A DNA stretch of 64,000 nt, from assembly GCF_004302915.1 (NCBI RefSeq), contig NZ_QQBI01000007.1, positions 78,090 to 142,089 of the forward strand. Direction: 5' to 3'. Position 1 is the first letter of the stretch; each line of letters starts with the position of its first letter. Source of the stretch: Komagataeibacter xylinus. GTDB lineage: Bacteria > Pseudomonadota > Alphaproteobacteria > Acetobacterales > Acetobacteraceae. Shown here piece by piece: positions 53,828 through 62,996 of this stretch. The position numbers and the translations under genes were made by a program. The notes under the pieces are model-generated. The model did no database searches and was not told the origin of the DNA. It was given only the letters and a program-made list of their open reading frames with translations.

Positions 53828-54856
53828 ATGAGCAAGAAAAGCTTCCGGCAGGCGATCAATGAGGCCCTGCGCCAGGAAATGCGCCGTGACCCCACCGTCA
53901 TCCTGATGGGCGAGGACGTGGCCGGTGGCCGTGGTGGCTCGGCCGGCACGCCCGATGCCTGGGGCGGCGTGCTGGGTGTGACCAAGGGGCTGTACGAGGA
54001 GTTTGGCGAGACCCGCGTGCTCGACACTCCCATTACCGAGGCCTCCTATATCGGTGCTGCGGCAGGAGCCGCCGTGACCGGCCTGCGCCCGGTGGCGGAG
54101 CTGATGTTTGTCGATTTTGTCGGCTGCTGCCTTGACCAGATCATGAACCAGGCCGCCAAGTTCCGCTACATGTTTGGCGGCAAGGCGCGCACGCCGCTGG
54201 TCATCCGGGCCATGTACGGCGCGGGCTTCAATGCCGCCGCCCAGCACAGCCAGGCGCTGTACCCGCTGTTTACGCATATTCCGGGGCTGAAGGTGGTCAT
54301 CCCGTCCTCCCCCTACGAGGCCAAGGGCCTGCTCATTTCAGCCATACGCGATGATGATCCCGTCATCTTCCTTGAAAACAAGGTGATGTATGACGTTGAG
54401 GAAGAGGTGCCCGATGAGCCCTACGCCATCCCCTTTGGCGAGGCCAACCTGACGCGTGAAGGCGATGACGTGACCATCGTGGCCTTTGGGCGCATGGTGG
54501 GCATGGCCAACGAGGCCGCCGACCGGCTGGCCAAAAAGGGCATAGGCTGCACGGTCATCGACCCGCGCACCACATCGCCGCTGGACAGCGAGACCATACT
54601 GGACTGCGTGGCCGATACCGGCAGGCTGGTCATTGTTGATGAATCAAGCCCGCGCTGCAACATGGCCACCGATATCGCAGCCCTTGTGGCGGAGGAGGCG
54701 TTTGATACCCTGCGCGCGCCCATCCGCCGCGTGGTGCCACCGCACACGCCGGTGCCCTTCGCCACGGTGCTGGAAACGCTGTACATGCCCAGCGTTGAAA
54801 AGATCGAGGCCGCCGTCACCGCGACCATGAATCACCGCGTAACGGAGAAAGTGTGA
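53828..54856 (+). CDS. acoB: Acetoin dehydrogenase E1 component, beta subunit
   Basis: This 342-aa transketolase-like beta subunit includes SFRQAINEALRQEMRRDPTVILMGEDVAGG, TRVLDTPITEASYIGAAAGAAVTGLRPVAELMF, FMGG-equivalent FRYMFGGKARTPLVIR, and the C-terminal transketolase domain DPRTTSPLDSETILDCVADTGRLVIVDES. An AAGGAG box precedes the ATG. With AcoA it forms the alpha2beta2 E1. One base separates its stop from the acoC start. Confidence 0.94.
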   Translation: MSKKSFRQAINEALRQEMRRDPTVILMGEDVAGGRGGSAGTPDAWGGVLGVTKGLYEEFGETRVLDTPITEASYIGAAAGAAVTGLRPVAELMFVDFVGCCLDQIMNQAAKFRYMFGGKARTPLVIRAMYGAGFNAAAQHSQALYPLFTHIPGLKVVIPSSPYEAKGLLISAIRDDDPVIFLENKVMYDVEEEVPDEPYAIPFGEANLTREGDDVTIVAFGRMVGMANEAADRLAKKGIGCTVIDPRTTSPLDSETILDCVADTGRLVIVDESSPRCNMATDIAALVAEEAFDTLRAPIRRVVPPHTPVPFATVLETLYMPSVEKIEAAVTATMNHRVTEKV

Positions 54857-54857
54857 C

Positions 54858-56000
54858 ATGACCCCCGACATCACTCCCATCACCATGCCCAAATTCGGCC
54901 TTGCCATGACGGAGGGCAAGATTGCGGGCTGGCTGGTCGAGCCCGGCACGCAGGTCACGGCTGGCGAGGAACTGGTCGATATCGAGACCAGCAAGATCAC
55001 CAATACCTTTGAAAGCCCGGTGGCGGGCCTGCTGCGCCGGCATGTGGCCGCCAATGGCGAGATGCTGCCCGTGGGCGCGCTGATCGGCATCGTGGCTGAT
55101 GCAGCGGTGGCGGATGCGGATATCGATGCGTTCATCACCCGCTTCCAGGCCGATTTTGCCGCCGCCTCCGATCAGCCTGACGGGGCGGAGGCCGCTGATG
55201 AGCCGGTAATGATGCAGGTGGGCGCGCACAGCCTGCGCGTGCATGACCGGGGGGCGGGCGACGGCACGCCGCTTGTGCTCATTCATGGCTTTGGCGGCGA
55301 CCTCAAGAACTGGATGCTCAATCACGCGGCCCTCGCACACGGGCGGCGCGTCATTGCGTTCGACCTGCCGGGGCATGGTGGCTCGTCAAAGGACGTGGGG
55401 CCGGGCACGCTGGCGTTCTTTGCCGATGTCACGGCGCAGCTGCTGGCGCATCTCGATCTTTCGCGCGTGCATGTCATGGGTCATTCGCTGGGCGGCGGCA
55501 TTGCGCTGACACTGGCACGCACCCAGCCCGCGCTTGTGGCGTCACTGACCCTCATCGCCCCTGCCGGGCTGGGGCCACAGATCAACATGGATTTCATCAA
55601 CGGCTTCATCGAGGCCGACCGCGTGCGCGGTGTGCAGGATGTGCTGAAATACCTGGTGCATGACAAGGCGCTGATCGGGCGGCGCATGGCGGATGACGTG
55701 CTGCGCTACAAGCGGCTGGACGGGGCGGAAGCTGCCCTGCGCAAGGTAGCGGAAGCGTGTTTCCCCGGTGGAAAGCAGGGCGATGACCTGCGCCCCGTGC
55801 TGGCGGCAGCCGACATGCCCGCGACCCTGATCTGGGGGCAGGCGGATGAAATCCTGCCGGTGGCACAGGCTGATGGCCTGCCGGGCAGCGTGACCCGCCA
55901 CATCCTGCCCGCCATCGGGCACATGCCGCAGCTTGAAAGTGCAACGGCCGTCAATGAGGTTGTGGAGGCTTTCATCGGGCATGAGGTGGCGACGGCGTAA
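54858..56000 (+). CDS. acoC: Acetoin dehydrogenase E2-like component: lipoyl domain fused to alpha/beta hydrolase
   Basis: The N-terminal 80 residues of this 380-aa AcoC-type protein form a lipoyl domain with Lys46 in DIETSKITNTFE as the lipoylation site. After a linker comes an alpha/beta-hydrolase domain (RVIAFDLPGHGGS, nucleophile Ser210 in GHSLGGG, and the His in IGHMPQLE) in place of the standard acyltransferase core. AcoC passes the acetyl group to CoA. No peripheral E3-binding domain is visible, and no lipoamide dehydrogenase gene is present in the operon, so E3 must come from elsewhere. A GGAGA box precedes the ATG. Confidence 0.93.
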   Translation: MTPDITPITMPKFGLAMTEGKIAGWLVEPGTQVTAGEELVDIETSKITNTFESPVAGLLRRHVAANGEMLPVGALIGIVADAAVADADIDAFITRFQADFAAASDQPDGAEAADEPVMMQVGAHSLRVHDRGAGDGTPLVLIHGFGGDLKNWMLNHAALAHGRRVIAFDLPGHGGSSKDVGPGTLAFFADVTAQLLAHLDLSRVHVMGHSLGGGIALTLARTQPALVASLTLIAPAGLGPQINMDFINGFIEADRVRGVQDVLKYLVHDKALIGRRMADDVLRYKRLDGAEAALRKVAEACFPGGKQGDDLRPVLAAADMPATLIWGQADEILPVAQADGLPGSVTRHILPAIGHMPQLESATAVNEVVEAFIGHEVATA

Positions 56001-56022
56001 AGCCTGTATTGGCAACAGAAAC

Positions 56023-56046
56023 GCCGCCTTTTGGGGAAAAGGCGGC
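56023..56046 (+). terminator. Hairpin after the aco operon
   Basis: GCCGCCTTTT and AAAAGGCGGC form a perfect 10-bp stem closed by a GGGG loop, 20 bp after the acoC stop. It is followed by ACCAGAGAACTTTT, the same trailer found after other hairpins in this window. The T content after the stem is modest, so termination may be partial. Confidence 0.7.
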
Positions 56047-56107
56047 ACCAGAGAACTTTTACTTTATTCAGGAACTTTTTCTGAACCGTATTTGTGGTGC
56101 AGATCCT

Positions 56108-56143
56108 GAAAATTTTTTGGTGAATCTTTTTTCAAAAATCTTC
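56108..56143 (-). repeat. Inverted copy of the hairpin-CACCAGAAACTTT intergenic repeat
   Basis: The minus strand reads GAAGATTTTTGAAAAAAG followed by ATTCACCAAAAAATTTTC. It matches the element at 60508-60541 at most positions but in the opposite orientation. The hairpin arms here carry compensating and non-compensating differences, so the stem is imperfect. Confidence 0.65.
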
Positions 56144-56331
56144 ATGGAACATCAGGCCCGGTACTTTGCCTTTTCAGCAGCAATATTCTGTCCTGCCGCG
56201 TTCCGGTCACCATAAGGTGTCCAGCCGGTGCTTGCCACAAGGTGGCCGGTATGTCTTGAGTAAAGTCCTGAGCAAGCAGAAAACAGCAATGCCGCGACTG
56301 CAATGCCAGTTGTGGCACGGGAATAACAATA

Positions 56332-57801
56332 ATGTTTGTCGGACTGGATCTGGGTACATCATCTCTCAAGGCCGTGCTGGTCGATGACCGGCAGCAGGTT
56401 GTTGCCAGCCACGCCCACCCTCTGCGCGTGACCTCTCCCCAGCCGGGCTGGAGCGAGCAGGCCCCGCAGGACTGGTGGGAGGCGCTGCTGCTCACCATGG
56501 ATGCGCTGGCGGCGGCAAACCCGCGCGAGATGGCGCAGGTGGCGGGCATTGGCCTGTCAGGCCAGCAGCACGGCGCGGTGCTGCTGGGCGCCGATGGGGG
56601 CGTGCTGCGGCCGTGCATTTTGTGGAATGACCTGCGCAGCGTTGCGCAATGCGCCGAATTCGAGCGCCGCTTTCCCTATAGCCGGCAGGTATGTGGCAAT
56701 ATCGCCATGCCCGGTTTTACCGCGCCCAAGCTGATCTGGGTGGCGGAACATGAGCCGGAGGTGTTTGCCGCCACCCGCCATGTGCTGCTGCCCAAGGCCT
56801 GGCTGCGCTACCGCATGAGCGGCGAGATGATTGATGACATGTCGGATGCCGCCGGTTCGCTATGGCTCGATGTTGGCGGGCGCTGCTGGTCGGATGCGGC
56901 GCTGGCGGCAACTGGCCTTGGCCGTGACGCCATGCCCGCAGTGGTCGAGGGCACGGCGCGGGCGGGCCTGCTCCATGCCGATCTGGCCCGGCGCTGGGGC
57001 ATGAAGGGCCGCCCCGTGCTGGCAGGCGGCGCGGGTGACAATGCCGCCGGCGCCGTGGGGCTGGGTGCGGTGCAGGCGGGATCGTCCTTCCTTTCCTTGG
57101 GCACATCAGGCGTGCTGTGGGTGACGACCGACCGCTTTCGCCCGCATCCGCAGGGCGGCATCCATGCCTTCTGCCATGCCGTGCCCGCGACATGGCACCA
57201 GATGGGGGTGACACTCTCCGCCGCGTCATCGCTGGCGTGGTGGGCGCGCGTCACCGGCATGACGGAAACGGCCCTGCTGGCCGAACTGCCGCCTGAAATT
57301 ACGCGGCCTTCGCCTGTTACGTTCCTGCCCTACCTTTCGGGCGAGCGCACGCCGCATAATGACGGGCAGATCCGCGGCAGCTTTGCCGGGCTGTCGGATG
57401 CCACAACGCGGGCGGAGATGACGCAGGCCGTGCTTGAAGGTGTTGCCTTCTCGTTTCGTGATGTGGTCGATGCGCTGGCCGATGCCGGGTCCGTGCTGAC
57501 CAGTGCGGATGTGATTGGCGGTGGCTCGCACAGCCGCCTGTGGGTTTCGATCCTTGCCAATGTTACCGGGCTTGCGCTGCACCGCCTGGCCCATGGGGCA
57601 CAGGGCGGGGCCTTTGGCGCGGCGCGTCTGGCACGAATTGCTGTAACGGATGAGGCGGTGGACGCCGTGTGCCAGCCGCCGCAGCGTGAGGAGACACTCG
57701 CGCCTGATGCGGGCATGGCCCAGGCCTACGCAGCCCCGCTGGCCCGCTACCGCGCGCTCTATCCCGCCCTGCGTGGGGCAATGGCCGCATGCCCCGCCTG
57801 A
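56332..57801 (+). CDS. xylB: Xylulokinase (FGGY family)
   Basis: This 489-aa sugar kinase is predicted to phosphorylate D-xylulose with ATP. FGGY features are the N-terminal GLDLGTSSLKAVLVDD, the substrate region GIGLSGQQHGAVLL with PCILWNDLRS, GGAGDNAAGAVGLG, LSLGTSGVLWV and the C-terminal GGGSHSRLWVSILANVTG. The FxxQ/WxxD pattern of XylB is well kept. Its neighbours are a beta-propeller protein and an MFS sugar porter. No xylose isomerase is present, so the substrate may come from pentitol oxidation, common in acetic acid bacteria (inference). Confidence 0.92.
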   Translation: MFVGLDLGTSSLKAVLVDDRQQVVASHAHPLRVTSPQPGWSEQAPQDWWEALLLTMDALAAANPREMAQVAGIGLSGQQHGAVLLGADGGVLRPCILWNDLRSVAQCAEFERRFPYSRQVCGNIAMPGFTAPKLIWVAEHEPEVFAATRHVLLPKAWLRYRMSGEMIDDMSDAAGSLWLDVGGRCWSDAALAATGLGRDAMPAVVEGTARAGLLHADLARRWGMKGRPVLAGGAGDNAAGAVGLGAVQAGSSFLSLGTSGVLWVTTDRFRPHPQGGIHAFCHAVPATWHQMGVTLSAASSLAWWARVTGMTETALLAELPPEITRPSPVTFLPYLSGERTPHNDGQIRGSFAGLSDATTRAEMTQAVLEGVAFSFRDVVDALADAGSVLTSADVIGGGSHSRLWVSILANVTGLALHRLAHGAQGGAFGAARLARIAVTDEAVDAVCQPPQREETLAPDAGMAQAYAAPLARYRALYPALRGAMAACPA

Positions 57802-57898
57802 AAGTAAAGGCGGGGCAGGGTGTGGAAAAAGATGGTTATGGGCGTATGGCGATCATGTTAGGCATGTCGGGCAAGAATAAGGAAATGGATAGAGTTTG

Positions 57899-59035
57899 AT
57901 GAAAACACGCCTGTTCTCCCGTCTTTTCCACCATTATGCCTGTGGGGCCGCGCTGCTGGCCCTTCTGGCACCCCATGGCGCCCATGCCAGGGACAGTGTG
58001 GACCATGGCGCAGCGCCAAGCGGCAATGTAACCGTGGTGGCCCGTTTTGCCGACATGCAGCCCTCCGGCATCGCGGCCCTGCCCGACGGGCGGCTGGTCA
58101 TAGCCTTCCCCCGCAGTGCGGCTGACCACAAGGGGCCGCGCCTTGGCCAGCTGGTCAAGGGCAAGGCCATCGCTTTCCCCGATGAGGCGACGCAGGCACG
58201 TTTCATTTCCCCCCTTGGCATGACGGTGGATACATCGGGCCACCTGTGGATCGTGGATGAAGGCACCGTGGCCGGGCAGGCAGCACCCGCCACCCCGGCG
58301 CTGATCGGGCTGGACCCCGGGACCGGCCAGATCATTGCCACCATCGCACTCGGCCCGGACACCGGCGCCACGCGCGCGGACAGCCACGTCAATGACGTGC
58401 GCGTTGACCTGACGCATGGCGAGAAGGGCACCGCCTTCATCAGCGATACCTCGCAGATGGATCACCCGGCCATCATCGTGGTTGATCTTGCCACCGGCCA
58501 TGCCCGCCGCGTGCTTGAAAACGCCCCCTCCGTCCGCGCAGAGCAGGGCTTTGCCATGGAACTTGATGGCAAAATGCTGCGTTATGACATGGCGCATCCG
58601 GCCATGGGGCAGGGCGGGATCGATGGTGTTGCGCTGAGCACGGATTCCAGCACGCTGTACTGGCAGCCCCTGTCCAGCCGCAGGCTGTACAGCGCGCCCA
58701 CCGCACTCCTGGCCAACCCCGCCACCAAGCCCGCGCAGCTTGAACAAGCCGTGCGCGATGAAGGGGAGGACGCCGTGGTGGATGGCATGGCGACCGGACC
58801 GGATAATTCCCTCTACCTGACCGATATCGAACGCCACGCCGTACTGCGCCGCCTGCCTGACGGGCAGCTTTCGGTCGTGGCCCATGACCCGCGCCTGATC
58901 GCGCCCGATGGCCTGACCATCAAGGATAACGCGCTGTGGCTGACCGTGGGCCAGTGGGGGCGGCTGCCCGTGTTCCATGATGGGCACGACATGGAAGAGC
59001 GCCCCTGGCTGGTGGTGAAGATACCGATGCAATAA
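57899..59035 (+). CDS. Secreted beta-propeller protein of the major royal jelly/yellow family
   Basis: This 378-aa protein has a signal peptide (YACGAALLALLAPHGAHA) and a six-bladed-propeller-like mature part: VARFADMQPSGIAALPDGRLVIAFPR, LGMTVDTSGHLWIVDEG, NDVRVDL, TAFISDTSQ, GIDGVALSTDSSTLYWQPLSSRRLY, DGMATGPDNSLYLTDIERHAV and PDGLTIKDNALWLTVGQWGRLP. These are MRJP/SMP-30-like signatures. It is probably periplasmic, perhaps a sugar-lactonase-type hydrolase or sugar-binding protein. It lies between xylB and the MFS porter on the same strand, so a role in sugar or lactone use is suggested (inference). Confidence 0.8.
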   Translation: MKTRLFSRLFHHYACGAALLALLAPHGAHARDSVDHGAAPSGNVTVVARFADMQPSGIAALPDGRLVIAFPRSAADHKGPRLGQLVKGKAIAFPDEATQARFISPLGMTVDTSGHLWIVDEGTVAGQAAPATPALIGLDPGTGQIIATIALGPDTGATRADSHVNDVRVDLTHGEKGTAFISDTSQMDHPAIIVVDLATGHARRVLENAPSVRAEQGFAMELDGKMLRYDMAHPAMGQGGIDGVALSTDSSTLYWQPLSSRRLYSAPTALLANPATKPAQLEQAVRDEGEDAVVDGMATGPDNSLYLTDIERHAVLRRLPDGQLSVVAHDPRLIAPDGLTIKDNALWLTVGQWGRLPVFHDGHDMEERPWLVVKIPMQ

Positions 59036-59091
59036 CCCCGGGCGCACCGCCGCCCCGCCCTGACCCGGCGCAGCTGAAAGAACGCATAATA

Positions 59092-60459
59092 ATGGCGCAT
59101 CACAGTCAAACGGTTTCCGGCTCCGGCATTGTCAACCTGATTGCAGGCGTGGCCGCGACCGGCGGCCTTCTGTTCGGGTATGACACCGGCATCATTTCGG
59201 CCGCCCTGCTGCAGATCACCCCGGCTTTTTCACTCGGCACGCTGGGGCAGCAGGTCGTGACCTCGGCCATCGTGGCCGGGGCGCTGGCAGGGTGCCTGAT
59301 GGCGGCCCCGTTATCAGACCGGCTGGGGCGGCGCTACATGATCATGTTCGCGGCCCTTGTCTTTATCGTGGGCACGCTGGTGGCGTCGTTTGCGCCAGGC
59401 GTGGGGGTGCTGGTTGCGGCGCGTTTCATCCTGGGGCTGGCCGTGGGCATGTGCTCGCAGATCGTGCCGGTCTATATTGCGGAAATTGCCCCGCGTGAAA
59501 AACGCGGTCAGATGGTGGTGCTGTTCCAGCTGGCCGTCGTGACCGGCATTCTGGTCTCGTTTATCGTGGGCTATCTGTTCCGCGCGCAGTCGTGGCGGCT
59601 CATGTTCGGGCTGGGGGTCATTCCGGCGGTGATCCTGCTGGCTGGCATGTCGTTCCTGCCGCGCAGCCCGCGCTGGCTGGCCATGAAGGGCAGGCTGGAA
59701 AGCGCGTTTGACGTGCTGCAGCGCCTGCGGCGTGACCCCGTGGCCGCGCGCGCGGAACTGGACGCCATCGTGGCCATGCATGATGAGCAGGCCCCCTGGT
59801 CGGCCCTGCTGCAACCCTGGGTGCGGCCTGCGGTGGTGGCATCGGTAGGGGTGGCGCTGTTCTGCCAGATTACCGGCATCAACGCGGTGCTGTATTACGC
59901 GCCCACCATTTTCGCAGGCGTAGGATTTGGCGAGGGGTCGGCGCTGCTGACCTCGATCGCCATTGGCGTGGCCATGGTCATTTCCACCGCGTTCGGCAGT
60001 TGGGCGGTTGATGCGTGGGGGCGGCGCAGGCTGCTGTTGCGGCTGGTGCCCGGTGCTGCGGTATCGCTCATGGTGCTTGGCGCAATGTTTGCACAAGGTG
60101 CAACGCATGGAATCAATACATGGATTACGGCAGCGGCGGTTGTCTGTTACGCCATCTTCAACGTGGGCAGCCTGTCGGTGGCGATCTGGCTGGTGGGGGC
60201 TGAGGTCTATCCGCTCTCGTGTCGCAGCAAGGGCATGAGTCTTGTGGCAGCAACCCACTGGACGGCGGATCTGCTGATCTCACTCACTACGCTCTCTTTG
60301 GTGCAGGCGCTCGGGGCGGCGGGCACGTTCTGGATGTATGCGGGGCTGAACGTGCTGGCCTTCGTGTTCATCTGGCGCTACGTGCCTGAAACCCGGGGGC
60401 GTTCGCTTGAGGAAATCGAGACCGCCCTCAAGGCAGGCGCCTTCGACCGGTTGCGCTGA
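59092..60459 (+). CDS. MFS sugar porter (XylE/GalP-like proton symporter)
   Basis: This 455-aa inner-membrane symporter has 12 predicted spans and the sugar-porter motifs: GYDTGIISAALLQI in span 1, DRLGRRYMI in the 2-3 loop, FLPRSPRWLAMKGR before the central loop, QITGINAVLYYAPTIF in span 7 and VPETRGRSLEEIE after span 12. The QITGIN-YY set is the hexose/pentose-binding segment in XylE and GalP. Its position after xylB suggests a pentose or pentitol-derived sugar. A bidirectional hairpin region follows. Confidence 0.93.
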   Translation: MAHHSQTVSGSGIVNLIAGVAATGGLLFGYDTGIISAALLQITPAFSLGTLGQQVVTSAIVAGALAGCLMAAPLSDRLGRRYMIMFAALVFIVGTLVASFAPGVGVLVAARFILGLAVGMCSQIVPVYIAEIAPREKRGQMVVLFQLAVVTGILVSFIVGYLFRAQSWRLMFGLGVIPAVILLAGMSFLPRSPRWLAMKGRLESAFDVLQRLRRDPVAARAELDAIVAMHDEQAPWSALLQPWVRPAVVASVGVALFCQITGINAVLYYAPTIFAGVGFGEGSALLTSIAIGVAMVISTAFGSWAVDAWGRRRLLLRLVPGAAVSLMVLGAMFAQGATHGINTWITAAAVVCYAIFNVGSLSVAIWLVGAEVYPLSCRSKGMSLVAATHWTADLLISLTTLSLVQALGAAGTFWMYAGLNVLAFVFIWRYVPETRGRSLEEIETALKAGAFDRLR

Positions 60460-60478
60460 ACCTGAAGTAGGCATGGGT

Positions 60479-60500
60479 GCCGCCTTTTTTTAAAGGCGGC
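60479..60500. terminator. Hairpin between convergent MFS porter and FAD oxidoreductase genes
   Basis: GCCGCCTTT and AAAGGCGGC form a 9-bp stem with a TTTT loop. Its GCCGCC arm is the same as that of the hairpin after acoC. Because it lies between convergent stops it may terminate transcription from both sides. Confidence 0.7.
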
Positions 60501-60507
60501 GTTATTC

Positions 60508-60541
60508 AAAGCTTTTTGAAAAAAGCTTCACCAGAAACTTT
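60508..60541. repeat. Second hairpin with conserved CACCAGAAACTTT trailer
   Basis: AAGCTTTTT and AAAAAGCTT form a 9-bp stem with a 2-nt loop, immediately followed by CACCAGAAACTTT. The trailer is nearly identical to that after the acoC hairpin, and the whole unit is repeated inverted near 56.1 kb. Confidence 0.7.
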
Positions 60542-60546
60542 CATTT

Positions 60547-61929
60547 TCAAAGATGCACATGTCCGCGCGCGAGGTCAAACGGGCGCGCGGGCACGGGGGA
60601 TGAACGCGCACGGGCCGCAGGGGGCAGGATATGCGTGAGGATCCGCTCGCCAATGGCGTTCTGCCACAACCACAGGCTGTTGACCTGCCCGCGGAAGCTG
60701 GCTTCCCCCCCCATCGCCCCCGATGGCCTGAAGCCCGAGGCCAGGCCAATGCCGAACAGGCCCGGAATTTCATGCCCCGCCTGATCAAGAATGCCGCAGT
60801 TCGGCCCGGTCAGGGCGGCATGGGGCTGGTCTGCCGCAAGGGGGATGGGCGTACCATCAGTGTCGCGCACGCGCACGCGGCGCGGGCTGTAGCCAAGGCA
60901 GGCGATGATGGCATCGGACTGATCCAGAATGTGCTGTATCCGGGCTGTATTGTCCGGTGTCATTTGCAGTGCGTGCAGGCGGGGCTCAGGTGCTGCGCCT
61001 GCAATGCCGAGCAGGCGCATGGCCAGGGTGCGCGAATCATAACGCAGGCCGCCAAAGCGATGCACGAACTGGCTGACCGGACAGATGTCACTGGCGCTGA
61101 AATCGGCATACCCGTCCGCCTGTGCTTCCTCAGCCGTGCGGTAGAACAGTTTGAGCCGGGACTGGTGCAGGAGCGTCAGGTGCCCCGGCGCGATCTGCTC
61201 GCCCATGTCGCGCAGAATGACATTGGCCGATGACAGGGCGCTGCTGGCGCCGCCGATAATGGTGATCCTGGGTTTTTCGCATCCCGCCAGCATGGCGCGC
61301 AGCGTGTGCATGCCTTCAGGCGCCAGCAGGGCATCGGATTGTACGATACGCCCCGCATAGCGCGGCAGCAGGGGCCGGCCTGCCACGTTCTCGGTATAAA
61401 GCCGGGCTTCGGGCTGGCAGGCGCCAAGGGCCAGCACCACCTTGCCAGCAAACACCTGCTGCCTGTGCGCCCCGTGGGTCGTGGCAAGGTCGGCCAGCCA
61501 GTTGCCATCTTCCTGCCGGGTCAGGGTTTCAAGCCGCCAGCCGGTGAGCAGGCGCGAGGCGGGATGGGCTGCGATGAGTTCGGTCAGCACATGGCCCACC
61601 ACATCAAGAAAATCCGCAACGATGCGCAGCGGCAGGGGCTGCCTGCCGTGGCTGCGGATCATTTCCACCAGGGGGTGATGGGTCAGGCGGGCCAACTCGG
61701 GCACGGGGTTGGCTGTAATCGCATCGACAAAGGTTTCGGCAGCACTGTCGGAATTGATGACATAGCGCCCCAGCATGCCGGAGCCGATCGTGCTGCCCTG
61801 TTCAACCAGGGTCACGCCTGCATCAAGGAGGTGGGGCAACTGGCCGATGCGCGAGGCGGCAAGCAGGATGGCGATGCCCGCGGGGCCGCCGCCAGCAATG
61901 AGGATGGGCGTTGTCGCGTGGGTGGACAT
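60547..61929 (-). CDS. FAD/NAD(P)-binding oxidoreductase, function unassigned
   Basis: The 460-aa flavoprotein has an N-terminal FAD-binding Rossmann motif, ILIAGGGPAGIAILLAASRIG, and a second nucleotide-binding segment, ITIIGGASSALSSANVILRD. This two-domain layout is similar to N-hydroxylating or class B flavin monooxygenases and lysine/ornithine hydroxylase-like proteins. It also shows IACLGYSPRRVRV and GIGLASGFRPSGAMGGEASFRGQVNSLWLWQNAIGERI. It lies 44 bp downstream of the degT-type gene on the same strand, so the two may have acted on one amino-sugar or amine product (inference). The specific substrate cannot be inferred. Confidence 0.75.
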   Translation of the reverse strand: MSTHATTPILIAGGGPAGIAILLAASRIGQLPHLLDAGVTLVEQGSTIGSGMLGRYVINSDSAAETFVDAITANPVPELARLTHHPLVEMIRSHGRQPLPLRIVADFLDVVGHVLTELIAAHPASRLLTGWRLETLTRQEDGNWLADLATTHGAHRQQVFAGKVVLALGACQPEARLYTENVAGRPLLPRYAGRIVQSDALLAPEGMHTLRAMLAGCEKPRITIIGGASSALSSANVILRDMGEQIAPGHLTLLHQSRLKLFYRTAEEAQADGYADFSASDICPVSQFVHRFGGLRYDSRTLAMRLLGIAGAAPEPRLHALQMTPDNTARIQHILDQSDAIIACLGYSPRRVRVRDTDGTPIPLAADQPHAALTGPNCGILDQAGHEIPGLFGIGLASGFRPSGAMGGEASFRGQVNSLWLWQNAIGERILTHILPPAARARSSPVPARPFDLARGHVHL

Positions 61930-61973
61930 GGGGCATGGGTCCGTTTTCCGTGGTTGGAAGGAACGACGGGGGC

Positions 61974-62996
61974 TCAGACAATCTGGGCATGGCAGGCGGC
62001 CCTGAATTCACGGCACACGTAATGCACCATTTCAGGGGTCATTTCATGCCATAGCGGGAGCGACACGATGGAGGCGGCCAGGGCTTCTGTCGCGCTCAGG
62101 TCGCCTGCTACGCTATTGGCGGCGAAATAGCTCTGTTCATGCAGATGGGGTGAAAAATAGGTGGAGGTGCCAATGCGCCTCTGCTTCATGCGCTCCAGTA
62201 TGGCGCGGCGGTGCGGCGCGTACTGCGCGGGCAGCCGCACGGGCAGGAACTGGTAGGCCGTGCGCGTGCCATGCTGGCGCTGGAACGTGAATTCGGGCAG
62301 CAGGTCGTAATACAGTCGTTCGATGCTGCATTTTTTCTCGACCACCGCATCAAGCTGCTCCAGCCCCGACAGGGCCAGCAGCGCCCCGATTTCAGGCAGC
62401 TTGGAATTGAGGCCCGGCATGGTGGCGTGGCGGACCCGGCCAAACCCGAAATTGCCCATGGCCCGCAGGGCGTCGATCATCTCGGGGTTGTTGGCGTAGA
62501 TGAAGCCGCCTTCGCCAATCCCCATTGTTTTTGTTGCGTGAAGCGAACAGATAATGGCATGCGGCGAGCCCTGGCCAAAGCCACGGCCCTGCCCATCGCG
62601 CGCGCCAAGCGAGGCTGCGGCATCAATGACGACGGGAATGCCGGTGCGCCTTTCAAGTTCCGTATAGTATTCCATATCGGCGGCGTTACCAAAGGTGGCG
62701 TAAGGGAATATTGCCGCGACCTGGTTTTTGTACTGTTGCAATAATGCCTGTTCCGCATCATGCGATGCCATCCAGTCCTGTGGGTCGATATCACACAAAA
62801 GCGGCACGAAACCCGCCCACAATACGGCATGCGCTGCCGCGGCAAAAGTAAAGGACGGCATGATGATATAGCGCTGCCGCTCAGGATTGGTGTGGCGCGT
62901 GACGTATTTGAGCGCCATCATGAGGCCAATGGTGGCGTTGCACACCGTTACGCACTGGCCCACGCCCCCAAACATCTGCTCGACGCGGAAATCTCA
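61974..62996 (-). pseudogene. DegT/DnrJ/EryC1/StrS-type aminotransferase, 5' end removed by IS1380 insertion
   Basis: The remaining 333-aa reading encodes most of a PLP-dependent sugar aminotransferase: TVCNATIGLMMALKYV, IIMPSFTFAAAAHAVLWAGFVPLLCDI, the PLP-phosphate Asp region PVVIDAAASLGA, and the Schiff-base Lys in SLHATKTMGIGEGGF. Family members start about 45-50 residues earlier. Here homologous sequence (DFRVEQM) ends at a TGA at 62994-62996, right where the IS1380-type element begins. An internal ATG could still start a truncated product, but loss of the N-terminal part makes activity doubtful. Confidence 0.82.

Larger units (their letters stand above)
56001..56331. other. Intergenic region between acoC and xylB with hairpin-repeat elements
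   Basis: This gap of about 330 bp starts with a strong terminator-like hairpin. It also holds an inverted copy of a repeat seen at 60.5 kb (56108-56143) and an imperfect TTCAG..CTGAA pair. No gene is visible. The xylB promoter should lie in the last 150 bp. Confidence 0.6.
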
